Shown in pieces: positions 27,801-39,800 of a stretch of 64,000 nucleotides of DNA. The DNA is from Patagioenas fasciata (lineage: Eukaryota; Chordata; Aves; Columbiformes; Columbidae). Both the position numbers and the translations under genes were made by a program. The DNA is taken from NCBI RefSeq assembly GCF_037038585.1, contig NC_092520.1:15631001-15695000 (forward strand), in the 5' to 3' direction. The first letter of the stretch is position 1. Every line of letters begins with the position of its first letter. A model generated the notes under the pieces. The model was not told the origin of the DNA. It ran no database searches and saw nothing but the letters and a program-made list of their open reading frames with translations.

Positions 27801-30800
27801 GTGACTATTATAAAGTTTCACTTCATTCATTTTCATCTAGTGGGCCATCACTTTTTTACTTACTGGCTGTACCACTGAGAAGTATTGAAATTGTAACAAA
27901 GATTGAGTTGTTCAGAGTTCCACTACTGCAGCAGACTTACTTCCAAAAGAACTTCTGTGTCCCTTGGTTCCTCAAAGAGATTTACATGAAACTGGTATAG
28001 CAAATTAATCCACAATTAAGGTACATCTGTTCTTGAGAATCAGCTGTAATTCTTAAGTGTGCAGTGTTAGGAAATTTATCTGCAGTATACTCTTACACAG
28101 GTGCTGCATTTTCCATAGGTTTATATCACATGATTCCTGCCAGTGAGAGTTTAAATGAGAGCAATTAGCTGCCTACAGATCAATTGCCAGTGTGAATGGC
28201 TTGGGATCCCCAGTGAGAAGTTACAGAGGAACTATCAGTTACGTTCACCAAACGAGCAGCTGGGCAAGTTTCAACTGGTTTTCACAGTGTGACTGCAATA
28301 AATGGATGCCAGCATTAAAAAGGGGTATTTCTGTGCAAGCTTTTTGCAGAGCGTGTGCAAGCTTGCACTTCTGCATTCACATGCATCTTGTGCTGGTGGC
28401 TGGATTGAAACTAGGTCTGACCCACGTGCTCTCCACTTGGACTTTGCTTCTTAGGTCCAGCTCAGCTGTACAAGCTTCAGTAAAGATCTCACTTGTGTCT
28501 GGAAGGCAGCAGCACAAGCAGCAGTGTTCTTCTTGCCAAATATCTCCAGGTGTGGCCAGAAACTGGCAAGAGAGAGCCTTGGCTTCTGGCAATAGCAGAT
28601 TCTGAAGTACTAGAAGTACTAGATGGTTTCAAGTCATCATTTAAAAGCACGGACACTTAACTGTATTGCAGGAAATTAAGGAATCCTGCATGGTATGCAA
28701 AATGAGATCTAGGTTTCAAACAGTAGGGAATGATAGAAAATGTATCTGACAAATTCAGGCTTCAGCCAGTCTTGTAGTTTTCAAGGGACTAATGGTCTGT
28801 GCAGGGGCAGGATGGGGACAGTCTACTTGGGATACCAGAATTCTGGCCAGAAATGAGCAGAATATTTCGGATTATTGTACCAGTGGCACTGCTGTTGTCA
28901 GATCCACTGTGCAAGGCCCTGGTATTTGTGACCTTATCTGTAGTATTGTGTGTAGTTGTGGTCACTTGTTGCCAAGGATATTGATACATACGGAGGCAAA
29001 AGCAGCTCTATCATGTCGAATTAAGGACATTCATCAAATATTTAAGTTGTAAGGAATGAGTTGTTCTTCTGCAGGATAGGTGTTTTATAACAGTTATGAC
29101 AATTCAGAAAGCAGGATATCTATAGACAGACTAATGGACTAGTGTTAGACTGCGGAGATCCTCAGCAGCTTAGTAGCCAAAGTAAAATTTAATTCTTGTG
29201 CCTGCAGGCCATACAATCCTACATTTAAGAACGTAAATGTGACAAGTATCACATTTGCCTTATTGTGGAAATCCAGCAAGAGGCTCACCAGAAAGACACT
29301 GTAACTTGTTTTTCCCAAGGGTATCTATATTGCAAGCAGTTCTTTGAAAATGTAAACTTTATGCAAAATAGTTTAACCTGTAGCCCATTATGTTCAACAA
29401 CTCTAAAGAAATATCCACAAAATGCAGCTCTTCCAGGTTAAAGATAGGAATATGTGTGAAGCTTAGAGTAATTAAATAGATATTTTGTCTTAAGAATCAC
29501 TGCCTCTGAAACCACAGATTAATGAATTTGATGACAAGTAAAGTACAAGGGGATAGATGTGGCATGAGGAAAATGCGTATGATTATAAAATGTAATTATT
29601 TTTTTTGTTTCCCTGTGTTCCCCTCCCCTCTCTCCTCCCTAGGTGACTCGTACAGCAGCAGCCCAGACAGCACTCCCATGGGCAGCATCGAGTCTCTCTC
29701 TTCTCACTCCTCTGAGCAGAACAGCACCGCCAAATGCACGCCCTCGCAGCCCAGGGAGAAATCAGGAGGGATTCCATGGATTGCCTCTCCCCCTTCTTCT
29801 AACGGCCAGAAGAGTTCAGGCCTCTGGACTACGAGTCCAGAATCCTCATCAAAGGAGGATGCAACCAGAACAGATGTGGAGTCAGACTGCCAAAGTGTAG
29901 CTTCTGTCACTGGGCCAGAGAACGCCTCACCACCAGCAGACCTGACCAAAAAGAGTTCTTACAGTCTGTCTGGGCTGAAAAGGTCTTCAGCATCTTCCCT
30001 CAGGTCAATTCCATCAGCTGAAGGTAATTTCCAGGGTCTTTTAGGACACCGGTGTTTACTGTGAGGTATCGGAAGATAAGAGCTGCATCTGAAAGCTAAC
30101 GATATGTATTGATATTTATTTTTCAAATTTTGTGGCATGTTCTTTCAATTTTCAAACTGCTTCTGACATATTTCCGTTGATTGTTACCTGTGCAGTTCAC
30201 ACAGCTTAAAATATCACAGAATGTTAGGGATTGGAAGGAAGCTCGAAAGATCATCCAGTCCAATCCCCCTGCTGGAGCAGGAACACCCAGATGAGGTTAC
30301 ACAAGAATGTGTCCAGGCGGGTTTGAATGTCTTCAGAGAAGGAGACTCCACGACTTCCCTGGGCAGCCTGTTCCAGTGCTCTGTCACCCTCACTGAGAAG
30401 AAGTTTCTTCTCAAATTTAAGTGGAACCTTTTGTGTTCCAGTTTAAACCCATTACCCCTTGTCCTATCATTGGTTGTCACCGAGAAGAGCCTGGCTCCAT
30501 CCTTACGACACTCACCCTTTATGTATGTGTAAACATTAATGAGGTCACCCCTCAGTCCCCTCCTCTCCAAGCTAAACAGACCCAGCTCCCTCAGCCTTTC
30601 ATCATAAGGCAGATGTTCCACTCCCTTCATCCTCTTTGTTGCCCTGCACTGGACTCTCTCCAGCAGTTCCCTGTCCTTCTTGCACTGAGTGGCCCAGAAC
30701 TGGACACAATATTCCAGGTATGGTCTCACCAGGGCAGAGTAGAGGGGAAGGAGAACCTCTCTCGATCTACTAACTACCCCCCTTCTAATACACCTGAGGA

Positions 30801-33800
30801 TGCCATTGGCCTTCCTGGCCACAAGGGCACAGTGCTGGCTCATGGTCATCCTGCTGTCCACCAGGACCCCCACGTCCCTTTCCCCTACGCTGCTCTCTAA
30901 TAGGTCATTCCCCAACTTGTACTGGAACCTGGGGTTGTTCCTACCCAGATGCAGGACTCTACACTTTCCCTTGTTATATTCCATTAAATTTTTCCCTGCC
31001 CAACTCTCCAGCCTGTCCAGGTCTCTGGATGGCAGCACAGCCTTCTGGCGTGTCAGCCACTCCTCCCAGCTTGGTATCATCAGCAAACTTGCTGATAGTA
31101 CACTCTATTCCCTCATCCAAATTATTGATGAATATATTGAATAATATTGGTCCCAGTACTGACCCCTGAGGCACTCCACTAGATACAGGCCTCCAACTGG
31201 ACTCTGCCCCATTGACCATGACTCTCTGGCTTCTTCCCTTCAGCCAGTTTGCAGTCCACCTCACCTCACAACGTGTTTCTGGAATTTTGAGTGCTCTATC
31301 TTGCTGCACCTCAGCTAGACCACTGACTTGTAAGGAGATTGCTTATTTATAAGAGTTGGCAGCTATGGTTTATCACTGTGTCAAAGGAATGATGTGTTGC
31401 AACGTGATTGATACTGATCAAATGTAGCATTCAGATTTAAAAAGCACTAGGCTTAACTTATCTAGTAAGTAACAGTTTTTTCACTCCTTTTCAATGTGCC
31501 TGCCTTTTTTTTTTTTGACCATTGCATCTCTTCAGGTGATTGAAATAGGAGATTGAAGGAAAGGTGTGGGGTTTTTAGTTTGTTTGGGTTTGGTTTTTTT
31601 TTTAGTTATGGATTTTACAGTCCATGCCTTTAGTTGAGATAGGACTGGACAGATGGGATAAAATGGTAATCCCTGGCATGAAATGTATATCTGAAAACCT
31701 GCTGAGGGAATGACTGCTTCATTCTGCCCTACTTGCATGGTTCGTAATCCAGTACAGCAAGTAGATTAGCTTGAACACAAGATTATGGCTGTGTATGGAC
31801 GTGATGTGCAAGAACAACCACAAGTTTACAAATCCAACCTTAGGAATTCAATTTAATTGCACAAATTAGGATGTAAATCTTCCTGTTCAGTCAAAGAAGG
31901 ATGATGCTTCAAAAAACACTCTCAGAGCACCTAAACTTGAGGCTGTGCTCCAAATAAGCCAGTAGACAGAGAAGCTTAAAAATATGGCTTCTTAATTTAG
32001 ACATTTCTGTTGAATTAGCTGGAATGCCTGTGAACCCTTACTGTACCCCTGCGAGTACAAGAGGTGATATTGCGCTGTATTGACAGCTATGCGGAAATTA
32101 CTTTAAAAGGAACGCCTTGTTGAAATCAGGGTATTTTCACTGTTTTGGATTATGAAGAGTAACAGTCAGCACTGAAACAAGGAGCTCCAGTGGACTGAGT
32201 GCTAGTGCCGAGTTTGCCACTGAGCTGTCAATGAGTAATACAAGTGCAGGTAGGGTAAATATGTGGTTACGTGCAAAACCACATATTAAAAGTTTAAGAA
32301 AGTTCTCTCTCCTTTGTGGCCCGTGGAGTGTACAAGCTTTTTCCTGACTTCTAGATATGAATTAGTGTTATACTAACAGTATTAGTAATGTAGAATAATA
32401 ATTATCATTAGCAAAAAATCATAATATAGGATAATACTGTAGAATAACAATAGTAGTAATATAGTAATTGGTTTTATATTTTGGAATCTCTTTTTATTCT
32501 GACAGCTTTTGGAACATTATTAAGCATCTGTTTTTCTTGGGAATAAAGAAACACAGAAGTAGATGCAGTTCTTGTCTCACAGAATGTATATGCAAACAGG
32601 GCAGTAGTCCACAGATTGGTCAGCTTACAGGACACGTGGCCATGCCTTGTATTCAGTAGAAGGACTTTTTTGTGTGCAATACAGTCTGTACAGCTATAGA
32701 TTTATCATAGAATCACAGAATAGTTGGGATTGGAAGGGACCTTCAAATCTCATCTAGTCCAATTACCCCCTGCAATGAGCAGGGACATCTTCAACGGGAT
32801 CAGGTTGCTCAGAGCCCCATCCAGCCTGGCCTTGAATGTCTCCAGGGATGGGGCATCCACCACCTTTCTGGGGAACATGGGCAATATGTAAAAAATTTCT
32901 TCCTCATGTCTAGTCTGAATCTCCTCTCCTTTAGTTTAAAACCATCACCCCTTGTCCTGTCACCACAGGCCCTGCTAAAAAGTCTGTCCCCATCTCTTTT
33001 ACAGGCCCCTTTTAAGTACCGAAAAGCTGCAATAAGGTCTTCCCGGAGCCTTCTCCAGGCTGAACACCCCCAACTCTCCCAGACTGTCCTCACAGCAGAG
33101 CTGTTCCACCCTCTCATCATTTTGTGGCTCCTCTGGCCCATCTCCAACAGGTCCATGTGTGTCCTGTACTGAGGGCTCCAGAGCTGGATGCAGGACTTGT
33201 TTTATCAAGTTACAGTAGTAATTGTTTTAGGCACCTCATAATCATTAATTCCTACGTATTTGTTTTTAAACTGCGTGAAGCTCCTGTGGATACTGAAATA
33301 TTAATTCTTACAAATCATGTGGTCTGATTTGATAGTAGATGCTGCTTTAAGCAGGAGTTTAGATGACTTCCTGAGATCCCTTCCAACATGCTTTTTTTTT
33401 CTACAATTCTGTGCAGTGCACTATTTTATAAATGTTTGGTTTATTGTCACTTTTTAAAGCATGTACCATTTAGCCATATAAGTGCAGTGTAATTTTTTAG
33501 CCTTCAAAAATTTAATGTAATTTCTTCATTCTTGCTGTTGGTTCTTTTCTCCTGGCTTTCTCCCTGAAAGGCTGTTTCTTCTATGTCTTAGTAAGTATTT
33601 CACGTATTTTTGTTCTCTAAAGCAAAACAAAACAAAAACAACAACAACAACAAACCAGCGACAACAACAACAAAAAACCCACACCAAAAACAACCCAAAA
33701 GACCCCCACGACTTTGCTTTGCATATTACATGTTGTGAAACAACTTCAAATTAGCTTTAATTCCCTACAATGTGGTTGTTTTCTTTAGGTAACAAAAGCT

Positions 33801-36800
33801 GCAGTGGATCTATACAGAGCTTATCTTCAACAGATACCAAAGATACACCAAAGGCTCCACCAAACCCTGATTTGCCTCCCAAAATGTGCAGGAGATTAAG
33901 ATTAGATACCGCATCAAGTAATGGCTATCAAAGACCAGGATCTGTGTAAGTCATCAAGGCTCATTGGAGATTTGTGTTGTTACAGTATTGTCTACTCTAA
34001 AGTGATTGTAGGGAGCTACACAGGTAGCTGAAAAAGCATCCATGAATACTTTATTTGAATATTTCTGTATTTGTGGATTATTTATCTAGCTTCATTAAAG
34101 TTGTAAAAAAAGGAGACACGGCACAAAGTCTGTTGAAGTCAGTTGAAAGACTCCCATTGGTTTTATTAAACTGCAGATAAGGTCTGTATTGAAGAAATGT
34201 ATCTTTGGAAAGTAGTTAGAATTATTATCTCTGGTTCTTCTGGAATTTAATGTTTCAAGGAGCATAAATGCTACTTACTGTCCATGCTGTTATGTCAAGA
34301 AAATCATTAGATCTTACTTGTCTAAGTCCAAAAAAAACCTTTTGCTCTCCAATTTCTTTGTTTGATGAATGTGAAATAGTTGGTATTTTTGGTTCTTCTG
34401 GCTGTTGAGGTTTTTTATGTTGAGAGGAGGATAGTTCTAAGTAATAAAGCTTGTTGAGATTTGGTGTAGCAACGTTTCTCAGTGCTTTTTGCACAAACTT
34501 AAGAGTCAAAAGACCTCTGCTACAATCCTGACTTTGACCAGAATTTCTCTGTCCCCAAGAACAAGTGATGTCATGAGCTACAGAACACCAAGAAGTCTCC
34601 AAATACTGCAGGATTCCATTCAGCCTCTCCACTTTTTAAACTGGAAGGGATCACTGTAGTAATTTCACAGACTGCCATGTCTTAAACAGAGAATCTTGCA
34701 CAGCCTGATAGAGACAGACTGGCAGTAAAAACACTTCCAATGTATGTATTTACCATCCATGACTACAATTTTAAATATAGGGTGTTGAGATTTCCCTTGA
34801 TGATTCAGTAAGGCACTAGAGCATGTGGATGTCAGGCCCCAGTTAGGTTATGCCCTCAAGAATTCTGCTGAATAGGGACTTAAATTCAACTTTTGAATTT
34901 CCTCTGTTTCTCTGAGTGAATAATTAAAATGATCTTTTTAAATGTGTCCGTGACTTTAGATGATTACAAGTGAAGTTAGTCTGTGTGTTTTATTAATGGT
35001 ATAAAGCAATGTGATGCTTTATTTTCAGAGTGGCTGCAAGAGCCCAGTTGTTTGAAAGTGCTGGTTCACTTAAACAAGTTTCTTCAGGACGGTAAGTGTT
35101 AACAGTTTGTAAAATCCCTTCTGTTTTGCTGGCTTCAAAGACTGAAATAGAAGTGTTGGAGATTTTTTCTGTGTCTTTTGGACAGCATCGTGTGGCATGC
35201 AAAATTTTTGTGGTTTGTTAAACTCACCATTTCTCCAGAAGAAAATAAATCTAATAGAGAATACCAGCCTGTCTAGCTAGTCTGTCACCTGGGGGAATTG
35301 CAGTGAGAGATGCTCAGGTTAGTGATCTGCCTAAGGACAGAGCTACACGAGTCAATTAACAGGATTTGAATTAGGATGAGGGTGCTGTATTTATTCCATA
35401 CAGCTGTTTGTATATACATGCATTCAGCAGAGTTGCAAACGTGCTAGTTTATGGTAGTTTGCTCATGCAGGCAAGTCCTGAGTAACAGCTGCTTTAGGAA
35501 GTTCAGAATTAAGCTGATCAGGATTCCTGTCTTTCTCATCACACCTTCCCTGCCTCAGTATCTGTCTGAAGAAACTGTTGCCCTTTCTTCTCAGTAGTGT
35601 GCAGAAGGAAATATTTACATTTTCTTTACAATTGCAGGCATCGATTTGGTGGGTTTGATTCTTTCTTAGATTAAGCTAGGATGTTTTGAGGAGTGTTTAT
35701 TGAGGAAAAAGTATCTTCCATACATAGTAAAGTAAGGCAGATAGTCAAATAAATGGATATGCAGAAAAGTTTGTCTCTCTTTTCACGATCTCTGCATTTC
35801 AAGTTCTTTGAGACAGAACATATCTTTTCATCCATCACATCCATCCATTGATACCAGGAACTGTCAAGCTTAATGGAAATGTCAAGCCGTAGATCAAAAA
35901 GAAAATAAAGTCATTGTTAATCCACAAATCCAAAAGTAGTAATCTAAAGTAACACTAAATGAAGATGTCAGCATGTGCCGAGATGTGGGGCAGTGGAATG
36001 TGAGTGTCCTCTCTGACGGATCTAGCAGGGATGAGGAAGAGAAAGCTGAACCTGCACAGGCACACTGATTTTGTTTGAGAGAAGCAGTTTACATGAATCA
36101 AGGCTGTTCTTGTTTTTTGTAGTGCATGAACTGTAAGGTGACTGAAAAAGAGGGTGGCGGGGGGAAAGGGAGATGGAAACAGCAGGGCATTAATTTAAAG
36201 AAGAAAAGAATAAATGAAGAGACTGCAATGTTCTTAAGCCAGTGCCCTAAGCTGCGAGCAATGTCTGCTTTAGCAGTTCTGCATCGTTTCACCTCCACTG
36301 CTGCTCCTTCTCTTATTTTGTATTGCTCCCTTCTTGTAAACTCTCCCCTGTTGTTCCCTCAGAGCCTGTGCCACCTCTATCTGTATATAAAAAGCATGTA
36401 AGAAGCAAAAATGTGTCAAAGGAAAAATGTAGCAGTTTGATAATGGATATGGAGAGCAGATAACAAAGCCAAAAACGCTGAAAGGCTTATTAGCTCCTCT
36501 ACTTCAGCTTTCCTGAGAAAGCAGAAGAGCAACAGTAACGAGGAGAATGGAAAACGAGAGGTCAGCAGGCAAAATGAGGAAGAAATAAGAAGTAGCTCAA
36601 CTGTTCTTACAGTGCTGCTCAAGTCTGAGTAAGATTTTACAATTCAGAGCCAGCTTTTATTTACCTCTCATGCATCTTATGAACATGAAGGCTGATTTAA
36701 AACCTTTGGGTAGTCTTTTTTTGCTCTGAAGTATGTAGAAATCAAGGTAATTACACTGTGATCCACCTGGTAGAAAGGCCTTGTGAGACAGAGAAACTAT

Positions 36801-39800
36801 TTTTAATGTGTCTGGTTTGATACCAGAAATGCTCAAACCAAGATAGTGAACTGTGTGCAGGGGTAATTTACCCTGCTAGAAGTAACCAGTTCTGAGGTTT
36901 TAAGCTACTGCTTACCTATGCATTATAGTATCTAAGTAGCTTAATTCTTACTTGAAGCATCTGTTGCCTGTTGTGGTCATTTGTACAGCAGGCAGATCAG
37001 AAGTATCTATATGGCTTTGCAGTCTCACATTCTCATCTGTATTACAGCAGATAGTTTTGTACTCAGTGCTTTACCACCACAGTGGCCTGGTCTTTCTTAA
37101 CTCCTTCTCCAAGTAGTCTTTTCAACCCTGCTTTCTGACTTTGTATAATGCGATATCTCTATTATGAGTGTGTGTCCCCTGTCTTTATTTAATGCTGGGA
37201 CACTGTTTGACCTGTCTGTTTTCTCTCATTGTACACTTGAGTACGTACCCCCATAGTGCTACCAGTTTGAACAGATTTTTGGCAGAAAGAGAATGAAGGG
37301 CCACAGTACATGTTTTAGCATTATACAGGAAAGACCAAAATCTTGTGCCCTGTCCAGCCTGGGCTCTTTTTCCAATTCCATAATTACTTTGACTTTACAG
37401 TCATCCCATTTCTTCCCCGATTACTTCAAGTTTATTAATCATCCATCTCCCAGACTGTGGTATTAAGCTACTGTGTACACGGAGACCAATCCCTATTGCT
37501 AACCTGGTATGCACTTGAAAGAGGTGAAGGAGTTTTTTTACTGCTTTCACAAATATTGCAGTTATCCAGCAGCCTTAGTAAGGCCTGAGGTCTCTTACTG
37601 CAGCTTCTGCACAAAAATGCATGAACATGTAATCCCTGACTTTGCTTTCTTGACTTTGATTGAGAGATACACAGAAGGTCAATTAATTTCTCACATAAAG
37701 TGAAAAACTGTATCATAAGAATAAGGCTTTTCATTAGAAAATAATACCTAGAAGGAAGAGCTGGTGGCAGTGAACAGTTCTGGCTCAGCAGCAGGATCTC
37801 TGGGTGCTGGGCTGGGACTTCAGCAGGAGCAGGCTGACAGTGTGGAGCCCTATAGACCCATGTTCCCCGCCCAACCATCTGGTTAAATATCCTTTCCTAG
37901 TCATTCTTCTGGTGTTGTTTTCATGCTATATTTTGCATTTCCTTAAGCACCTGGAATGTCTTCCCCAGCCCAGTGTTTTCTGCTTGGCCCAGCTTGTCTG
38001 TAAGTCTGCCATCTCCAGGAGTCTACAGACCTTTCTTCTCCCTCTAGGATAATATCAACAAATGAGTCATCTGAGAGATTCATGTGTTTTCCCTCATTCG
38101 TTACTCTTCTGGCTTCTGTGTTTGTCTTGCTAGACTGAAAACTCATTAGGGCATGAGCATAGTTTTAAAGCTTATTTATGACTATTATTATTACTACTAT
38201 TATGAAAGGGGGCCTCAGGTGTTGTTGACTGCATGTTGTCAAGAAAAATAGTTTATGATCTGATGAGTACTGACCCTTTGCTAGTATAAGTTTATTGTTA
38301 TAGGCTGAAAAGAAATGTAATAAAAAGTAGGAAAAGGGAAAATGCTTTTTTTTTTTTTTTTCCTTATCTGAAGTCCATCCAGTAAAGTCATGGAAAAAAG
38401 AAAAACAACATAAATCACACTCTTCTCAGATTACTAGCATCACCTTAAGAGAACCGTAATAGATGATGGTGATGTTATCACATGCCTTTTCACAAACACC
38501 ATAAGTAAGAATGTCCACTTTCATAATTGCACACACAAAAAAAAAAGCCCAAGAACGTGGAAGCCCTTTTCATTGCTAACGCTTCTAGCTGGATAGGTTG
38601 AAGTGACTAATAACTAATATGAGAACCTAAGTAATCAAACTTTGGAGGCAATAACCAGAGGCTTGAAAATTGCTCCAGAATTATGAGTAAATATTCATAG
38701 AATCTGTCTCTCATTATACCATCACACGCAGTTTGTGGATAACATTGAGATGTAATTACTCTGTGTCAGGAGACAGGTGATGGAAAGAATCCTGTAATTC
38801 ACGAGCTTTTGAGAGACTGATGTCTTTGTACCCTGTGTTTGTGTGTCTGTCTAAATGTCAAACGCTGGGAAGCTTTCTCTTGCCAGAGCTGAGCAAGTTT
38901 GAGTCCATGTTTTCATATCTTCTTTTTACTTTTAAGGTAAACATACTTGGATCATGTAAAAATAAAAGCTGAAAACAGAAAAATTTAGTAGACATAAAAG
39001 AATATAGGAGAAAATGGCATTTATTTTTTTATTTCCTTTTTCTAAGGCCACTAAAAACCAACACTCAAGAATAACTTAAATAATTCTACCTCACATTTGA
39101 GTATTGCTGTTCTGTTTTATTGTTGTCTTAAATGTCTTTTATCACAGTATTACTCATGTGTCCCATGCTTAACATGGGAAACTGGCTTGATAGTCATGCC
39201 ACTTAGTAAAATCAGATTCAAAATCATCCCTGTACTTTAGTAAATGAATTACAAAATATCCTATATTCATTGCAACTATAATAATTACTAACAGTTAATC
39301 TCCTGTTTTATATGTGTAAAATCCATGATTATGCCACACAGGAAAAAGCTGTTTTGTAAGACTGTTACCGATCTGGGTCAGTATAATTACAACATCTGTA
39401 GTGCTCTTTGTTGTATTGACTTTGATGAAAAAGGATCTTGACATTAAAGAATTCAGTTCTAGTTTATATGTAAACTTCAGTGAAGTCATCTAATCTCCCT
39501 CTGTATATTTTAGTATATATTATGTAGATTATTATGTATACATTTGTATGTATTATGTACCGTAATGAAACTTCACACCTGTCTTGTTGACTGTAGAGGG
39601 CAAGTTCTTCATGACACTCGGCACCAGGGAGTTGTCTTGGAAAAATGCTAAACAGAGCAGTCTACACCAGCCAGAAAACAAGCTAACAGTGAAGCAAAGT
39701 AGACAAACAGGGGCCTGGTGCTCATGTTGTGCTAGTCAGCAGTGGGGATGAGTCCAGAATGATGGTATTGAGAGTTAGAAATGTTTTCAGCATCCTGAAA

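Larger units (their letters stand above)
30024..33788 (+). other. ARHGAP42 intron (3.8 kb) with CR1 insertions
   Basis: Contains CR1 copies at about 30210-31320, 32706-33195 and 33345-33414, a T run near 31506-31518, and a CAA-rich tract at 33622-33680. Confidence 0.85.

Noticed and set aside
28192..28605. 137-codon open frame in an intron
   Set aside because: No start context, no domain similarity and no splice relation with neighbouring exons; likely chance.
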